The notes: generated by a model not told the origin, from the sequence alone. A DNA stretch of 64,000 bases from Adiantum capillus-veneris (GCA_014529385.2 CM043965.1:15994912-16058911); one strand, 5' to 3'. Positions 1 through 12,143 are shown, numbered from the stretch's first letter. A program made the numbers and translations.

Positions 1-2220
1 TTGGGTTTGGTTGTTTTTGAGCCTCACATCATAGGCTTTCAAGAGGGTATCTAATGTCTCATTAACCTTCTCTGCCAACACAGATCCTCCTGAACTAGCA
101 CTAAATCTCGGTTTCTCATCCGTGGATGGTTCTTCTAGAGGTTTAACCATCTGTGTAAGAGAAGGTGCCTCCTTTTCCTCATGTTGTTTTATCTTCTCCT
201 CAGCTTCGGTAAGCTTCTCAGCTAGGGATTTTTTCTCTCGTTCCCTGCGTGCTTTCATCCTAGTCTTTCTAGCTTTCCAACTATTTTGTTTGCTCTTGGT
301 TTTCTGACTAGGTGTGTCTGTCTTTGGTCCATCATCTTTCTTTGGACTCATGTCACTTTCCGTGTTCTTTGTCTCTAGATTCTCATCAGCTTTCTTTTGA
401 GCTTGTGCTCTCGTAAACACTTGAACTGGTACAACATTTTCATTTTCTGAGCTACTAGGTAGCTGAACAATCCCTAATACAGTTGTCATTTTCCTGATTT
501 GGTTTGGGTTTTTTGGGCAATCGGGGATCAAGTGAGTGATGCCTCACTCAAGACAAGAGGCATTTACTTCAGTGATCTCCGTATGAGGACATTGTTTGAC
601 CAAGTGGTTGTCACGACTTTTGTGACAATCTGTCTCTGGTTGAGGAGATTCTTTTAGCATTTCCCCTTGGCTATAAGCAAGCTTTGACCTAGATAAGCGG
701 CTATTTGCAATGAATTACAATGTCCTTTCCTCCATTTCATACCTTATTTCTTTCGAATGAAACCCAGGAGATGGAGGTTGTACCGGCCTCACCACTCCAT
801 GTGTTTCTCTCACATTTTGTTGCTTTGAAGGGTAGTACTCACTTTGGTTGCTATACCATATTGTAGCTGGTACTGGCGTTGGTTTATTTGATGCTTCCAT
901 CATTGGCATGTATCTCATGTCTACCGGCATTCTAGCACCTGGCAGCGGAGGTTGTTGTCCTAAGACAAGCTGTGGCCTTAAAACTCCTACCGGTACTGGC
1001 GCATTCCCCGTAATGTATCTAGGTGGAATAGGTGCTTCTGGAACAGGTTGTACATACCTCTCCCTAGCATTTTCCATGCTATAATAGCACTCTTCGCCCG
1101 TATGGCTCGTCCATTTTCTCTCAATTTCACACCACTTCGGCTCTCCCGAATCATACCTTACAAGAGTAATCAACCTCTTGACCAAGTCGTCGATAAGCTT
1201 TTCTTGATCAATAGGTGCCTCACAGTTATCCACTAGATAAAGAGCTTCTTTGATCAACTCGTTTAGCGTCATCCTCCTTATCATATGCAGATCCTTCTGA
1301 AGGCCCGCATGTCTCATTCCCTGGATAAAGATCAGCATTAGTCGTGCTTGCATAGGTAATTCCGCTCTCGGACAGAGCTTAACGTATCTCTTGAGCCGTA
1401 ATGATGCTTTGCGTACTGATTCATCCTCTTTCTGTTTGAATCTTTTGATTTGCGAGACCATGTTGTGAGCAATGCCTTTTGGCGATAATTCTTCAATAAA
1501 CTCCTCAAACAGATCATCTAGGGTCTCAAAATCCCATTTTTCCACCGAGTCGAACCATGTAGCTGCATCATCTTCTAGAGTCAATCCAAATCCCGCAGAC
1601 TATGTCGCAAAATCTGAAACTTCCTCTGCTCTAATCACTCTTTTAAAAGCCGTTACGTGATCTCTCGGATCTTTATCTCTGGAGTATTTTTTGTTAACCC
1701 ATTTCTGGACTTGGGATGGTCTAACTCGTCAATTGTCTACAAGTGACTCTCCCAATCCTTCTCTCGTTATCGCTCTTCACGGGAATCCTGGTGGCTCTCT
1801 TCTTGGAATTCCTATAGGAATTCTCGTGTTAGGTGGAGGCATTTGTGGTCCTTCATTGACCAAATATCCACCTCTTTCTAGTACAGTCTGTGGATTTTTG
1901 CTTTCTACAACTCTGTATTCTTGTCCATACTTGTCGACAACTATAGATCTCCATTGACAGTCGACTCCGTATGTGTAGACATATAAGAGCTTGTAATCCG
2001 TTATCTCTTCTAGGTATGGATCTGAGCACCTATAAAGATTGACCTCATTGTCGTCAATGTATCTATATAGTCCTTCACTCTCATGACCAATCATCCAAAC
2101 TCTCTCAACATGATGGATCTTTATCAATTGTAAGTTTGGAAGATCCATTGTGGGAGGACATTCCTCTATCGTCGGGATCTCCAAGCTTGTGTAAGCTGCG
2201 TTTGAATCTAGGGTACACAT
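1..2220 (-). pseudogene. gag (capsid/nucleocapsid) of element A, five in-frame stops
   Basis: One reading frame runs from the ATG at 2220 down to base 1 and is interrupted only by stops at 1779-1777 (TGA), 1731-1729 (TGA), 1602-1600 (TAG), 717-715 (TAA) and 546-544 (TGA). The segment 1700-1300 has the look of a retrotransposon gag (DPRDHVTAF, then DDAATWFDSV, then SLRLKRYVKLCP). Around 632-594 a degenerate knuckle reads CHKSRDNHLVKQC, and at 555-517 a second one would read C-x2-C-x3-H-x4-C but has TGA at its second cysteine. The last 163 codons (489-1) are open, charged and probably coiled-coil. Gag packages the element RNA in cytoplasmic particles. The absence of frameshifts with several stops suggests decay by point mutation, perhaps C-to-T changes at methylated sites; the copy cannot make an intact Gag. 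Confidence 0.8.
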
Positions 2221-4956
2221 GATTTCTAGGCTTAAGAGCTTTTGCTTGGTTCAAGTACACTTAGTCCACTGTGTTCAAGTTCTTTGGTTAGGGAAAAGAC
2301 GAAACTATGTCCAAAACCGCAACCGTTTCGTCACAATTCTCACAAATTGTCGCTTTCAGACACCCCTAACTTGCGGATGAATTTTGAGGCCGCAAACGAC
2401 GTTTTTTTCAAAATTGAACTAAATGGTTGCCGCTCTCAGGCTACGTTTTGATATAAAAACTTTTCCGATCCGATACCGTTTGTGAAAGTTATGGCCAAAA
2501 CAATGAAATGCAGTTTAGAATGGTCAAAATGAGTCCAAATTCAATTTTAAAAGAAGATGTGGGATCTTTGTGACACTGTGAACACTTTTGTATGGTCAAA
2601 ATTACAGTTGGACCCTAAAACTGGCCTAGAGACATCCTACGCGTAGGATGTCTATATGCTCAGAATTTAACAAAATTTGGTCTAGAGACTCCCCTTAAGT
2701 CCAGCAACACAATGGTATGCTCAGAATTTCATTTGGACCTAAAAATGGCCTTAAGACATCCTACGCGTAGGATGTCTTTTTGCTCAGAATGACTTGAAAT
2801 TTTCACCCCAGCTTCTCCTTGATGTGCTGATCACAGTGGTGTGCTCAAAGGTTGATTTGGAGTCCTAAATCAAGTTGGAGACATCCTACGTGTAGGATGT
2901 CTAACTGCTCAGATTTTGTCCAAACTTGATCCCAAGATTCTCCTAGTGCTCACCAACCCAATGGTATACTCAAAATTGAATTTGGATGCCAATAGGTCAA
3001 GATTTAGGTTGCAAGAGCTTCTAGTGCACTCCAAGAGTAGGATGTCTGACAATTCTTGTCTTTGCTTGGTAAATAGGACAAACAAGGTCCAAATTCACTT
3101 TTGAAAAAAAGATCTGGAATCATTGAGACACTTAGAACCTCCCTATATGGCCAAAGTAGAATTTTGACCACTTTATGACCCTGGAGACATCCTACGCGTA
3201 GGATGTCTTTTTGCTCTATTTCAGCTCAAACTTGCACTGTACCTTCCCCTTGATGTGCTAAACTCATAGCTATTTTTACTTTTTGATTCTGACACCTATA
3301 GGTTGTTCAAATGATCAAGAATCTGTTCCAAAAGCCTAATGTCTGTTCTGATGAATTCCTAAGTCAAATCAACTCCAAATTGGACCAAATTTGCCTAGGA
3401 GGCTTATCTAAGGCTATATGACAGCATGGTATGGTCACAATAGAATTTTGGTCTGAGAATCATGCAGCAGACATCCTACGCGTAGGATGTCTTTTTGCTC
3501 AGAATGAACCCAAACTTGGACCAAAGACTCTCCTTAAGGTGCTGATCACTGTGGTATGCTCAGAATTTTTGTTTAGATTTTAATTTGGATGTCAAAAGAC
3601 CCCAAAACTAGCTATTCTTGCCTTTTGTCTGTCCAAAAATGCTAAAGTTTGTTCAATCTTCACTTTCACTGACCCAAATGAGATGAAATTTATCACATGC
3701 ACTCAATACAACATTTAGAACATGCCTTTGGAGTCATGCTATGGTTTGGTCTCAAAATTAGGCCTTGGACACAATTTGGGTAGGATGTCTGGCAATTCTC
3801 GTCTTTTGGCTTTGATTTGTCAAAATTTGGTCAAATTTCCACTTTCCAGGTGAAAATAGGATAAAACCTACCTTCTAAACACACTGGTAACCTCAGATTT
3901 TCAAAAAAATGCCCAGATCACCCTGTAGACATCCTACGCGTAGGATGTTTTTTTTCTCAGAATGGACTTCTGTTTCTACCCAAGGTTCTTCTTGATGCAT
4001 ATAACAAGAATATGTGATCATAGCAAATTTTGGATGTCAAAATTGCTCAGAATCACCACTTTTGAAAAAATATTTTTCTGAAAGAGTAACATCCTCTTAA
4101 CTCTTAGTCTTTATGTCCAAATGACATGAGCTTTGGTGTGTGTGTCCAACATAACATGCAGAATATGGGTATGATGTCAAAACTTGAATTTTGCTTCCAG
4201 AATCACTCTCTAGACATCCTACGCGTAGGATGTCTGAGCTCAGAATCTTAAGTTTCTTGTTTTCGCATTTTTGACACTCCGTCTTTGGTCTTTTGGGTGT
4301 CAAGAGTTGGTCAAAACTCTAGTTTCAATGTATACTTAGGATAAACCCCCCCCTTCCAAACACACTGGTGCAGTCAGAATTTTCAAATTTGGTCTCCATA
4401 ACCCCCTTGAGACATCCTACGCGTAGGATGTCTATGTTTATAGAATTGCAGGTTTTCTTCACAGAACCCTTGCAAATGCTCTTTTATATGCACAGCATCA
4501 GTCAATCATACAAAATTATCCACAAAATCTTTTTTAATGCATTTTTATCCTCAAAAGCACACTTTTCTATGATTTCAAATGCAATCAATCACTTTAGCAA
4601 ATAATTCAGTTCTGAATAGCTCTAGATCAGAATCGGATCACTTACCTAAAGCTACTCCTACAAATCATATGGGGTTTTGCATCTATGAGTAGAAAAACGC
4701 TTCATTGCACACATGGACTAGTAAACGCTTTTATCACCTCACAAATCACTCGACCACCAACAACTACTCTAATCCACAGATCCTAACTAAACCTATCTAG
4801 TCGCAGAGCCTTGGCAAGACACACGCTTCCTGGCTATCCACTTGATCGCGGAATATCCTCTTCCGGATCCACTTAAGAAAAATGCTTTCTTTAGCCGAAA
4901 CTAAATCAAGCAACCATCACAGGAGTGTTAGTAGGAAACCTACTTAGGTCCTTGTG
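2221..4956 (-). other. Untranslated leader of element A
   Basis: The 2.7 kb between the primer site and the gag ATG has no coding frame of note. Its gag-proximal part (2630-4433) is an array of a 24-bp palindrome, described separately. The part nearest the primer site (4434-4956) holds no feature that I can name. Long leaders are common in Tat/Athila-type elements. Confidence 0.6.
2630..4433. repeat. Dispersed array of a 24-bp perfect palindrome in the A leader
   Basis: Each unit is AGACATCCTACG followed by its exact reverse complement, centred on ACGCGT. Perfect copies start at 2630, 2754, 3185, 3469, 4212 and 4410. Copies with one change start at 2879 (centre ACGTGT) and 3927 (last C to T). 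Degenerate half-like copies lie near 3027 and 3766. Most copies are followed by a TGCTCAGAAT-like tail, and spacing is irregular (about 125, 285-310 and 198 bp), so this is a decayed tandem array whose palindrome has stayed intact while the spacers diverged. A half copy (GCGTAGGATGAC) lies in the LTR at 5329-5340. Confidence 0.9.
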
Positions 4957-4974
4957 TCCCCGGCAACGGCGCCA
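4957..4974 (-). promoter_or_regulatory. Primer binding site, tRNA-Asp type
   Basis: On the minus strand the 18 bases read TGGCGCCGTTGCCGGGGA, which is complementary to the 3' end of plant tRNA-Asp(GUC) including its CCA, as far as I recall that tRNA. It begins one base inside the LTR end at 4976, the expected place for minus-strand DNA priming. Confidence 0.88.
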
Positions 4975-4975
4975 A

Positions 4976-5933
4976 TGTTGGACGGGAGCGACTCACACAC
5001 CCATGAAGTGCATGCAAACACTACCTAGATCAACATAATGTCAATCGAGGACACAAATGACACGATAGGCACACGGAGGAAATCTCTTTAGCTTGTCAGG
5101 CTGAGACCATCCTACACATATAACACTCGGGAAGGCCAACTAAACCACAATCAAGAACCTCATTGCCCTCAACTACACCACCTAGCCACATACACACATA
5201 CGGAAGGTAACTCACCTAATCATGTCAGATTCGTACGAAACTTAAGGAACACCATCCCCTCACTAGGATACACCTGTCCCTAAGCTTCTACACTCAAAAC
5301 CCTCACTCTAAACCCATCTGTGGAAAATGCGTAGGATGACAAGCAGAATTTTGAAAGTGCCCGAAACTAAAATTTATGAGTACCTATGCGTAGCTTATGT
5401 CGCCAGGATTCTATAGACTACTAGCACGCAGAAAACAGACATCATTTCATACACTTACGGCCACAAATAGCTTGTAGATGCGTCGGCATGTGCGATTCGT
5501 CTTGCGTGGAATGCTTGGCGTTGTCGCATAGCTCTCCTCGAGCCTACGGCAATGGTGCAGTCGGATCTCCAATGTGTTGAGCGAGTCGGGCGTAGCGAGA
5601 GGATAAAGCTCACGCTCACTCTCTTTCTCTCTCACACACAGTAGACGACAGTGCTCCAGTTTTGATTATGATTAAAAGTCTCCTTTACAAAATGACCTAG
5701 GTACCTTATATACTAAGGCTACCTTAGGTTTAACTAAAAATGGGGTTGATAGGGTCAAACGGCTTTGTATTTACAATCTGGAAGTGCCATTGCACCCCTG
5801 CTTTTGAAACTAGAATAACTACTCATTACAAATGACGTTTATAGCCATAATCTGCAGCATTTCATAACTCGCAAAAGATAAGACTTTGGTACGAAACTTG
5901 AGTTATGTTGTGTTGTTGACCCAGCGGTCAACA
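4976..5933 (-). repeat. 5' LTR of element A
   Basis: On the plus strand the block starts TGTTGG just after the primer site and ends TCAACA at the junction with element B sequence, giving TG...CA ends. It is 958 bp long. It carries a TATA motif for the minus strand (5712-5705). An open frame at 5447-5635 inside it looks accidental. The right border is set by where homology to the B LTR starts (5934), so it could be off by a few bases. Confidence 0.75.
5705..5712 (-). promoter_or_regulatory. TATA box of the A LTR
   Basis: The minus strand reads TATATAAGGTAC here, inside the LTR and directed toward the primer site, as expected for a U3/R promoter. Confidence 0.6.
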
Positions 5934-6503
5934 CATGCTTCAATGCTTAAGCTTGCCATCTTCTCCATCTTCAGTACTATGCTATTATGTATGCTAGCAA
6001 GAAGAGTGACAATAAGTGAGGAACTATTTCTTTCTCCTATAAATGTCTCTTCTTCCTCTTCCCTACCCACATTCCCCGCTAGATCTCTCCACCTTTGAAG
6101 GTGTTTAAGGCCTTGGGACTGAGACTGGGGATAGTTAATTCTTTTTACAAAGTCTATGTTATGCTCGAGATGCATGAAGATTTCCGTCTTCATTGCATCA
6201 CCTAGGTCACAAGGAACAAAAAGATTGTATTGTACCAAGTCTCTCTTGATGGGAGAATCTATAATACAAAAGCCTATTGGAGGGGGGATGCTCCACATAA
6301 ATACGGTCCTCAACTATTGTCAAAATCTCTAAACTCTTTCTCTTGAAAAAGTATTATTCATGCCAAGTTAATTAAGTACTATGAGTATGTTGCTACCATA
6401 AATTAAGTTCACCCTCTATGTTCTCAAAGTAGTGTCACAAAAATGCTCTCTTTAATTCTCCTATTTTTTCTATCCTCAAAGTTCATAGGCCATTTCCATT
6501 ACA
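5934..6503 (+). repeat. 5' LTR of element B (truncated)
   Basis: The stretch aligns with 13166-13555 of the B 3' LTR and with the last part of the C and E LTRs, and ends ...TTACA next to the primer site. Roughly the first kilobase is missing at the junction with element A. Confidence 0.82.
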
Positions 6504-6504
6504 C

Positions 6505-6516
6505 TGGTATCAGAGC
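6505..6516 (+). promoter_or_regulatory. Primer binding site, initiator tRNA-Met type (B)
   Basis: TGGTATCAGAGC, complementary to the 3' end of plant initiator tRNA-Met, one base after the LTR end. Confidence 0.85.
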
Positions 6517-6909
6517 TATTGTTTCTCTTTTCTTGCTTAAGAAGAGAGGTCCTTAAGTTGTCCATGAAAGGTTGGGCCTATTTATTGCAATAAGGTAAGT
6601 GGGATAGGGATCTATTATCTTGATTGAAAAGGACTTAGTTCGAGGTACAGTGTTGGGAACTATAGTCTTAATAATGGAGCCTCTTAGGGCTTGCCTTTGG
6701 CTTAACCATTATTGAGCTACAAGCAACCTCAACAGGAACCATAATCAACCGAGCAATGTTAGACCCTTTCCACTAGTCTTTGCAATAAACTGTGTCTAAA
6801 CCACGGGTGTGGCTGCTTGACAACTGATTTTCAAAGGTAAAGAAGAGTAACGACTAAGGTTTTTGAGGGTACCAAATCACAAAGTATTCTATACATAAAA
6901 ATAATTAGT

Positions 6910-8330
6910 ATGGCTGACAATAACCAAGAGAGTAGAATGAACATTGATAACTCTGATTTTTTACATGAAGGTGCTAATGATGATGCCCCCATGCTTGTTA
7001 ATTACCTTGTTACTAGGTCGCAGCAAGCTATGGGCAATCGTGTTTTGCAAGCCGAAGTTGCCCAAAAACTTCGTGCTTATGGGATTTCCCTCCTCTCCAA
7101 GAGGAAAGAGGGCTTAGGAGGCCCCTTGATGAGACCCCCAAAAGAAGATTCACTCCCATACAAGAGGAGGAATCCAAAGAACAAGAAAGTAACAAATCCC
7201 TAAGTTCCTCTGAAGATGTGGCTTCATGAAGACAGCGGTCCAGACGGTTGCCAACTCCTCCCAAAAGGAAACGATCAGCCCGCAATCCTTCTCCCGTCAC
7301 TCCAAAAGGAAAGAGAGGAAACAAAGGAAGAAAAGGGCAAGAAAGAGGTCACCCTCTTCTCCTTCTTCTTCACATTTCTCCTCTTTCGATAAAATCTATG
7401 GCTATTTTCCTAGAGAATACAAGAGGGGAGGACATTGCAAATCTTACCTTGCATGACGAAGGTACCAAAATCTCAAGAAGTTCAAAGAGGGAGAAAAGAG
7501 TATCTCTTTTCTCACCTATGATGGCACCTTTGGTGCTACTGACAAAGTATTGGCCTTCATCCAGTAATTTGATGCGGCCTTTCGAGATGAGGGCTTCACG
7601 GAGTCCTCCAAGCTACACCATGTAGCTATGCACTTCCAGAAATCTTCTCGTCAATGGTGGGCTAGCCTTCATGGCAATGGTGAAGCCCCAAAACTTGAAA
7701 AACTCTATGAGTTTCCATCATGAATCAATTCCTTGCAAGCGATGCAAAGGACAAAGTGCTTCCAAATGGGGGAGTTTGAAGCTTCTCTCCCATGATTCTA
7801 TCCACAAATATGCAAAAAAGTTTTTGGATTTACATCTCAAGGCTACTGTCTTTCAAAAGATAGACTTCACCGAGAAAAAGAAATAATTATGTGCGGTATT
7901 ACCTGAAGAGATGGCCGAGTATGTCGTCAGCTCTCAACAGCCTAGTTCTATCACCGAAGTAATTCACCACAATATGGTTGCTTCTCACATCAAATTTTAA
8001 CAAGGGGCTAGATGGAATGTCAAGCCCATGGAAAACAAATACAAAAGTGGTGCAAAGGGGAAAACCAATGCCCAAAATTCTTTCCAAGACAATTCCAACA
8101 ACAACAACAATCGGTCCAAGGAGATGGAAGTTTACAAAGGTAAAACAAACTCTCTCCTGAAGAGATTGAAGCTTTTTGCAAGGACCATAAATGGTGTGGG
8201 GAGCAAGGACATGGCTATCGTTCTTGGAGAAATGCCCGCAATGAGACTCCTAGAGCTTCCAGGTATCGAAGCTCCAAAAGGGAATGCTCATTGCAAAGGA
8301 TCACATCTCTTATATGCTTGGGGAAAGGTA
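6910..8330 (+). pseudogene. gag of element B
   Basis: The frame starts MADNNQESRMNID and matches the start of the C and E gag proteins, including the stretch APMLVNYLVTR. After residue 97 it breaks up into several frames. Recognisable capsid parts follow: DGTFGATDKV near 7520, a TAA stop at 7565-7567, then SRQWWASLH near 7650. The nucleocapsid knuckle near 8190 reads WCGEQGHGYRSW and has lost its outer cysteines compared with CFKCGEQGHAYHAC in E. Gag would form the particle; this copy cannot make one because of the frameshifts and stops. Confidence 0.75.
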
Positions 8331-8331
8331 A

Positions 8332-9540
8332 GGGAGCATGATGCCTTCATCTTGTTTGACCGTGGCTCTACTCACAACTTCAATCAACAGAGTTGGCCAC
8401 CAAGTTGGGCATTCAAGCTTTCAAGATGGGAGATATTGTAACGGCCAACACCACTTTCAAGGGACAACAAGCCTTTGTTACTCCCTTAGTTGGGAAGTCG
8501 AGGCTTCATGTGCAAAGCTATGTCGACAAAGAATACTTTTTCATCTCTTCTCTCCAATATGAGGATGCTATCCTAGGGGCACCATGGTTCAACCGCATGG
8601 CTGCTAACACAAAGTTCCTTGAAAGAAGAATCGACTTCACCTACATGGGAAAGAGCAATTATATAGATGCTAGTGAGTCTGGTCGTACTATACCACTTGT
8701 AATTCCTCCTGCTTTTGATAAATCAATGAAGAGCTTAGTTTTTGCATACATGATTTTTGTCAATGAGTCCCTAAAATATCCAAATGTTTCATCAAATGCA
8801 AATGGTAGGAATCAAGAAAAGTTAGACTTGGCTAATTTTCTAAAAGGATTCCAAGATCTGTTCATCGATGATATCCCTATGGACTTACCTCCAAAACGAG
8901 GGAATGATGACCATCAAATTGAGCTCCTACCAGGAATCTCACTGCCTAACAAGCCTCCTTATCGAGTTTCCCAAGTTCAACAAGAGGAGATCATGAGGCA
9001 AGTACAAGAATTGGTAGACAAAGGGATGTAGAGGCCTAGCTCCTCTCCCTTTTGTTCTCAAGTCCTTTTAGTGCAAAAGAAACATGGTACATACCGTATG
9101 TGTGTGGACTATCAAGCACTAAACCATATTGTTAAAAAATATTTTTCGTGTCTCGGGTAGAAGATCTATTTGATAAGCTACAAGGCTCTACCTACTTCAG
9201 TAGGATTGACCTTAAAAGTGGCTATCATCAAATAAGAAAACTGAATGAAGATATCCTAAAGACCATTTTTCGTACAACGTTTGGTCATTATGAATATCTA
9301 AGCATGCCTTTTGGCTTGAGTAATGCACCAACCACATCCAATCGTTTAATGGAAAAAATCTTTAGACCCTACCGCAAATTCACTAGAACATTATTTGATG
9401 ATATCATCATCTACTCCAAGTCCTTGGAGGAACACAAGAAACATCTCCAAGTGATTTTTCAAGCACTGAGGGAGAACAAGATTTTTCTCAATCAAAAGAA
9501 AAGCAAATTTTTCCTTTAACAAGAGATTCAATACTTAGTT
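8332..9540 (+). pseudogene. protease and reverse transcriptase (first half) of element B
   Basis: The protease active-site region reads FILFDRGSTHNF near 8347; a frameshift follows and the rest continues from 8393 (TKLGIQAF, then LGAPWFNRM). The RT lead-in PPYRVSQVQQEE ends in a TAG at about 9029. The RT core resumes at 9148-9519 with [24 protein letters not shown] and the catalytic box LFDDIIIYS. Protease would cut the polyprotein and RT copy the RNA. Frameshifts and stops between 9029 and 9148 and at 9517 make it inactive. Confidence 0.8.
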
Positions 9541-9559
9541 CATATTATCTCTCAAGATG

Positions 9560-10309
9560 GTATCCGTATGGATCCATCAAAGTTAGAGGTAATAAAAGCA
9601 TGGCCTAATCCAAGGAATGTACATGAGCTAAGAAGCTTTATTGGTATGTGTGCATACTATAGATGCTTCATAGAAAAATTCTCTCAAATAACAGGACCAT
9701 TATATGTCTTAACAAAGAAGACGTTAAGTACTCATGGACTGCTAAGGAGAAAAATGCTTTTGACAAGCTCAAAGAGAAGCTTACCTCCCATACCATAGAC
9801 TCTTCATAACAAAATTCTCTCAAGTAATAGGACCATTACATGACTTAACAAAGAAGAACGTTGAGTACTTATGGACTGCTAAGGAGAAAAATGCTTTTGA
9901 CAAGCTGCAAGAAAAGCTTACCTCCCAACCAGTCCTTATGCTTCCAAATCTCTCAAAGCCATTTGAGGTCCAATGTGATGCTTGTGGTGATTGCCTTGGA
10001 GAAATCTTGCTTCAAGAAGGGCATGTCATAGCATATGAGAGCCGAAGGCTCAATACGGATGAACGGGTCTTAGGCATTTATGAGAAAGAGCGCTTAGTTG
10101 TTCTACATGTCCTAGACACATGGAAGCACTATCTAATTGGGACTCCATTTATTCTACGAGCTGACCACCAAAGTCTCAAGTACTTCATGACACAAAACAA
10201 GCTTTTTGACAAACAAATGAGGTGGGAAAATTTTCTTTCACAATTTTATTTTCATATTGCTCACGTTGCTGGTAAGCACAATCAAGTGGCTGATGCACTT
10301 TCACGATGA
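9560..10309 (+). pseudogene. RT connection and RNase H of element B
   Basis: From 9568 the frame reads MDPSKLEVIKAWP and RSFIGMCAYYR, the RT thumb/connection. It is broken by an internal duplication at about 9664-9930. RNase H follows at 9938-10309 with all four acidic residues in place: QCDACGD, YEKERL, RADHQSL and VADALSR. RNase H removes the RNA strand during reverse transcription. This domain is intact over 123 residues, although the polyprotein around it is not. Confidence 0.82.
9664..9930 (+). repeat. Tandem duplication of about 136 bp inside pol of B
   Basis: The block beginning near TTCATAGAAAAATTCTCTC (about 9667) is repeated from about 9803, including the shared stretch GCTAAGGAGAAAAATGC at 9741 and 9878. 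C and E have only one copy, so the duplication is private to B. It disrupts the reading frame. Confidence 0.82.
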
Positions 10310-10318
10310 CCAAAAGTT

Positions 10319-11815
10319 AATGTGGTGTCTATAGCAACTCACAAAGATCTATCTTTTATGATAGATGAATATGCTACTAATCTTGACTTTAAAGACATAA
10401 TGTCATCCCTTGCTTTGCAGAAGAAAGAGGAACCATTCACCTTGCACAATGGCTATCTTCTCCATGGCAATAGGCTATGTGTTACCCACTCCCTTCGTGT
10501 TGAGAAAGTTATGTATGAATGTCATGCTCCTCCCTATGCGAGGCATAGAGGCATTCAACCTACTCTTCGAGAAGTAGAGAAGTACTTTTATTGGCCTACC
10601 ATGAAAGTGGACATACAAGAGTATGTTTCAAAATGTGTAGTATGCCAAAAGACTAAGTATGATAGAGGGAAGCAAGCTAGATTACTCCATCCATTGCCAA
10701 TCCCTAATTCACCATGGGAGAGTATATCCATGGATTATATCTTTGGATTACCCAAGTCTATCCATGGGAACATGGGAATATGGACAATAGGTGACATGTT
10801 TAGCAAGCAAGCACACTTTATTCCTATCAAGAAGACTATTCAGGCACACCAAATAGCAACTCTCTTCATATCCTAGATTTTCAAACACCATGGATTTCCA
10901 ATATCCATCGTGTGAGCAGATAGAGATCCTAGAATGACCAGTAATTTTTGGAAAGGTCTCTTTGAAAATCTAGGTACAACATTGAATTTCTCTTTGGCCT
11001 ATCACCCACAAACAGATGGCCAAAGTGAGATAGCCAATCTTACGATACTCAATCTACTAAAAACTTTTGTTACAAAAGTAGATCAACGCTCATAATGGGA
11101 AAAGTACTTACCTCTAGTAGAGTATGCGTACATAATAATGTACATACTTCTATAGGAAAAGCAGCTTTTGAAATCATAGAGGGAAGACCTAAAAGTCCCT
11201 TGCTACTTAAAGTACATGGGAAGATCTTCGTTGCCGATGAGTATAGCCCCGTGACCTACAAGAATCTTTTCAAATATTAAGGAGGCTATATCCATCTCTC
11301 AACAAAGGCAAAAAGATGCTATTGAAAAACACAAAAGGGCCTTAACGTTCAAAGAAAATGATTGGGTCTTACTTAAGTTTCCCAAGGCTCGATTGAGGCA
11401 AACAACAGGCAAAAATCCTACAGGCCATCAAAAGTATTATGCTAAACTAGCAAAAAGATACTATGGTCCTTTTCAAATTTTGAAGCCAATCAATGAGATG
11501 GCTTATCAACTCAATTTTCCCAACCATTGGCTCATACACAATGCTTTTCATGTGAGCCTACTTAAGCCCTACAAAGGAGAGCCACCAAGGGAACAAAGAC
11601 CCTCCCAAAATTGAACACCAAGAAGAGGTGCTACAACATGAAGCTATCCTTTGGCATGAAGACAAGGTACTACAACATGGTAAGATTATCTGAAGGTATC
11701 TTATTAAGTTTAAAAATTATCCTTTTGAAGATGCTAGATGGATGCAAGAAATACATCTTAAGGATAGTATGAACCTTGTCAATGCTTACAATGCTACATT
11801 AGAGTAAGAAAATGT
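10319..11815 (+). pseudogene. integrase and chromodomain-like tail of element B
   Basis: The zinc-binding HHCC part (APPYARHRGIQ ... CVVCQKTKYDRG) is at 10520-10670. The DDE core follows, with SMDYIFGLP (first Asp), DRDPRMTSNFW (second Asp) and YHPQTDGQSE (Glu) at about 10730-11030. Stops occur at 10874-10876 and again near 10914 and 11093. The C-terminal part (11393-11614) matches KPINEMAYQL in C and E. A chromodomain-like piece (FKNYPFEDARWMQ) is near 11710-11750. Integrase inserts the cDNA, and the chromodomain probably guides it to chromatin. Not functional here. Confidence 0.8.
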
Positions 11816-12105
11816 ACAAATTTCCTTTAAATGACCAATGTTTTTGTCTTATAAGACTAACTCTCTTTTTATTGTGCACAAATTTAAGTAGTATGCATAC
11901 TTAGAATCATGTTTATGATGACGATGACTCTCGAACACCAAATACAATTTGTCACTCTACATGGGAGAATGTAATGGACTAAAGAGTAGACATGCTTGCA
12001 GTAGCTACATCCCCCAAGCACCAAATGGATTATTCATCCATCTTGGAATGATATCATAGGGTAAAAAGGGATCCTCTACCCGCTAAGGCTTTATCTCTTC
12101 TACCT

Positions 12106-12143
12106 CATAGTCGAGGACGACTATAATTTCAAGAGAGAGGTAA
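12106..12143 (+). promoter_or_regulatory. Hairpin and polypurine tract of B
   Basis: ATAGTCG-AGGA-CGACTAT can fold into a stem-loop (12107-12124) and is followed by AAGAGAGAGG, the polypurine tract, just before the LTR start. The same arrangement is found in C and E. Confidence 0.72.

Larger units (their letters stand above)
1..5933 (-). mobile_element. LTR retrotransposon A (Ty3/gypsy type, tRNA-Asp primed), 5' part
   Basis: Reading on the minus strand, an LTR (5933-4976), a primer site matching the 3' end of plant tRNA-Asp, a 2.7-kb leader and a gag frame follow one another and run off the window at base 1. The tRNA-Asp primer is typical of Tat/Athila-like Ty3/gypsy elements (established knowledge); no reverse transcriptase is inside the window, so the lineage is inferred. 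The outer end of the LTR (5933) abuts sequence homologous to the interior of the element B LTR, so A inserted into B. The 3' LTR must lie to the left of the window. Confidence 0.85.

Noticed and set aside
2630-4433. CRISPR-like array
   Set aside because: The repeat spacing is irregular, spacers are related to each other, and the context is a plant retroelement leader.
5447-5635. 62-codon minus-strand frame in the A LTR
   Set aside because: It lies within LTR sequence downstream of the TATA box and resembles no protein.
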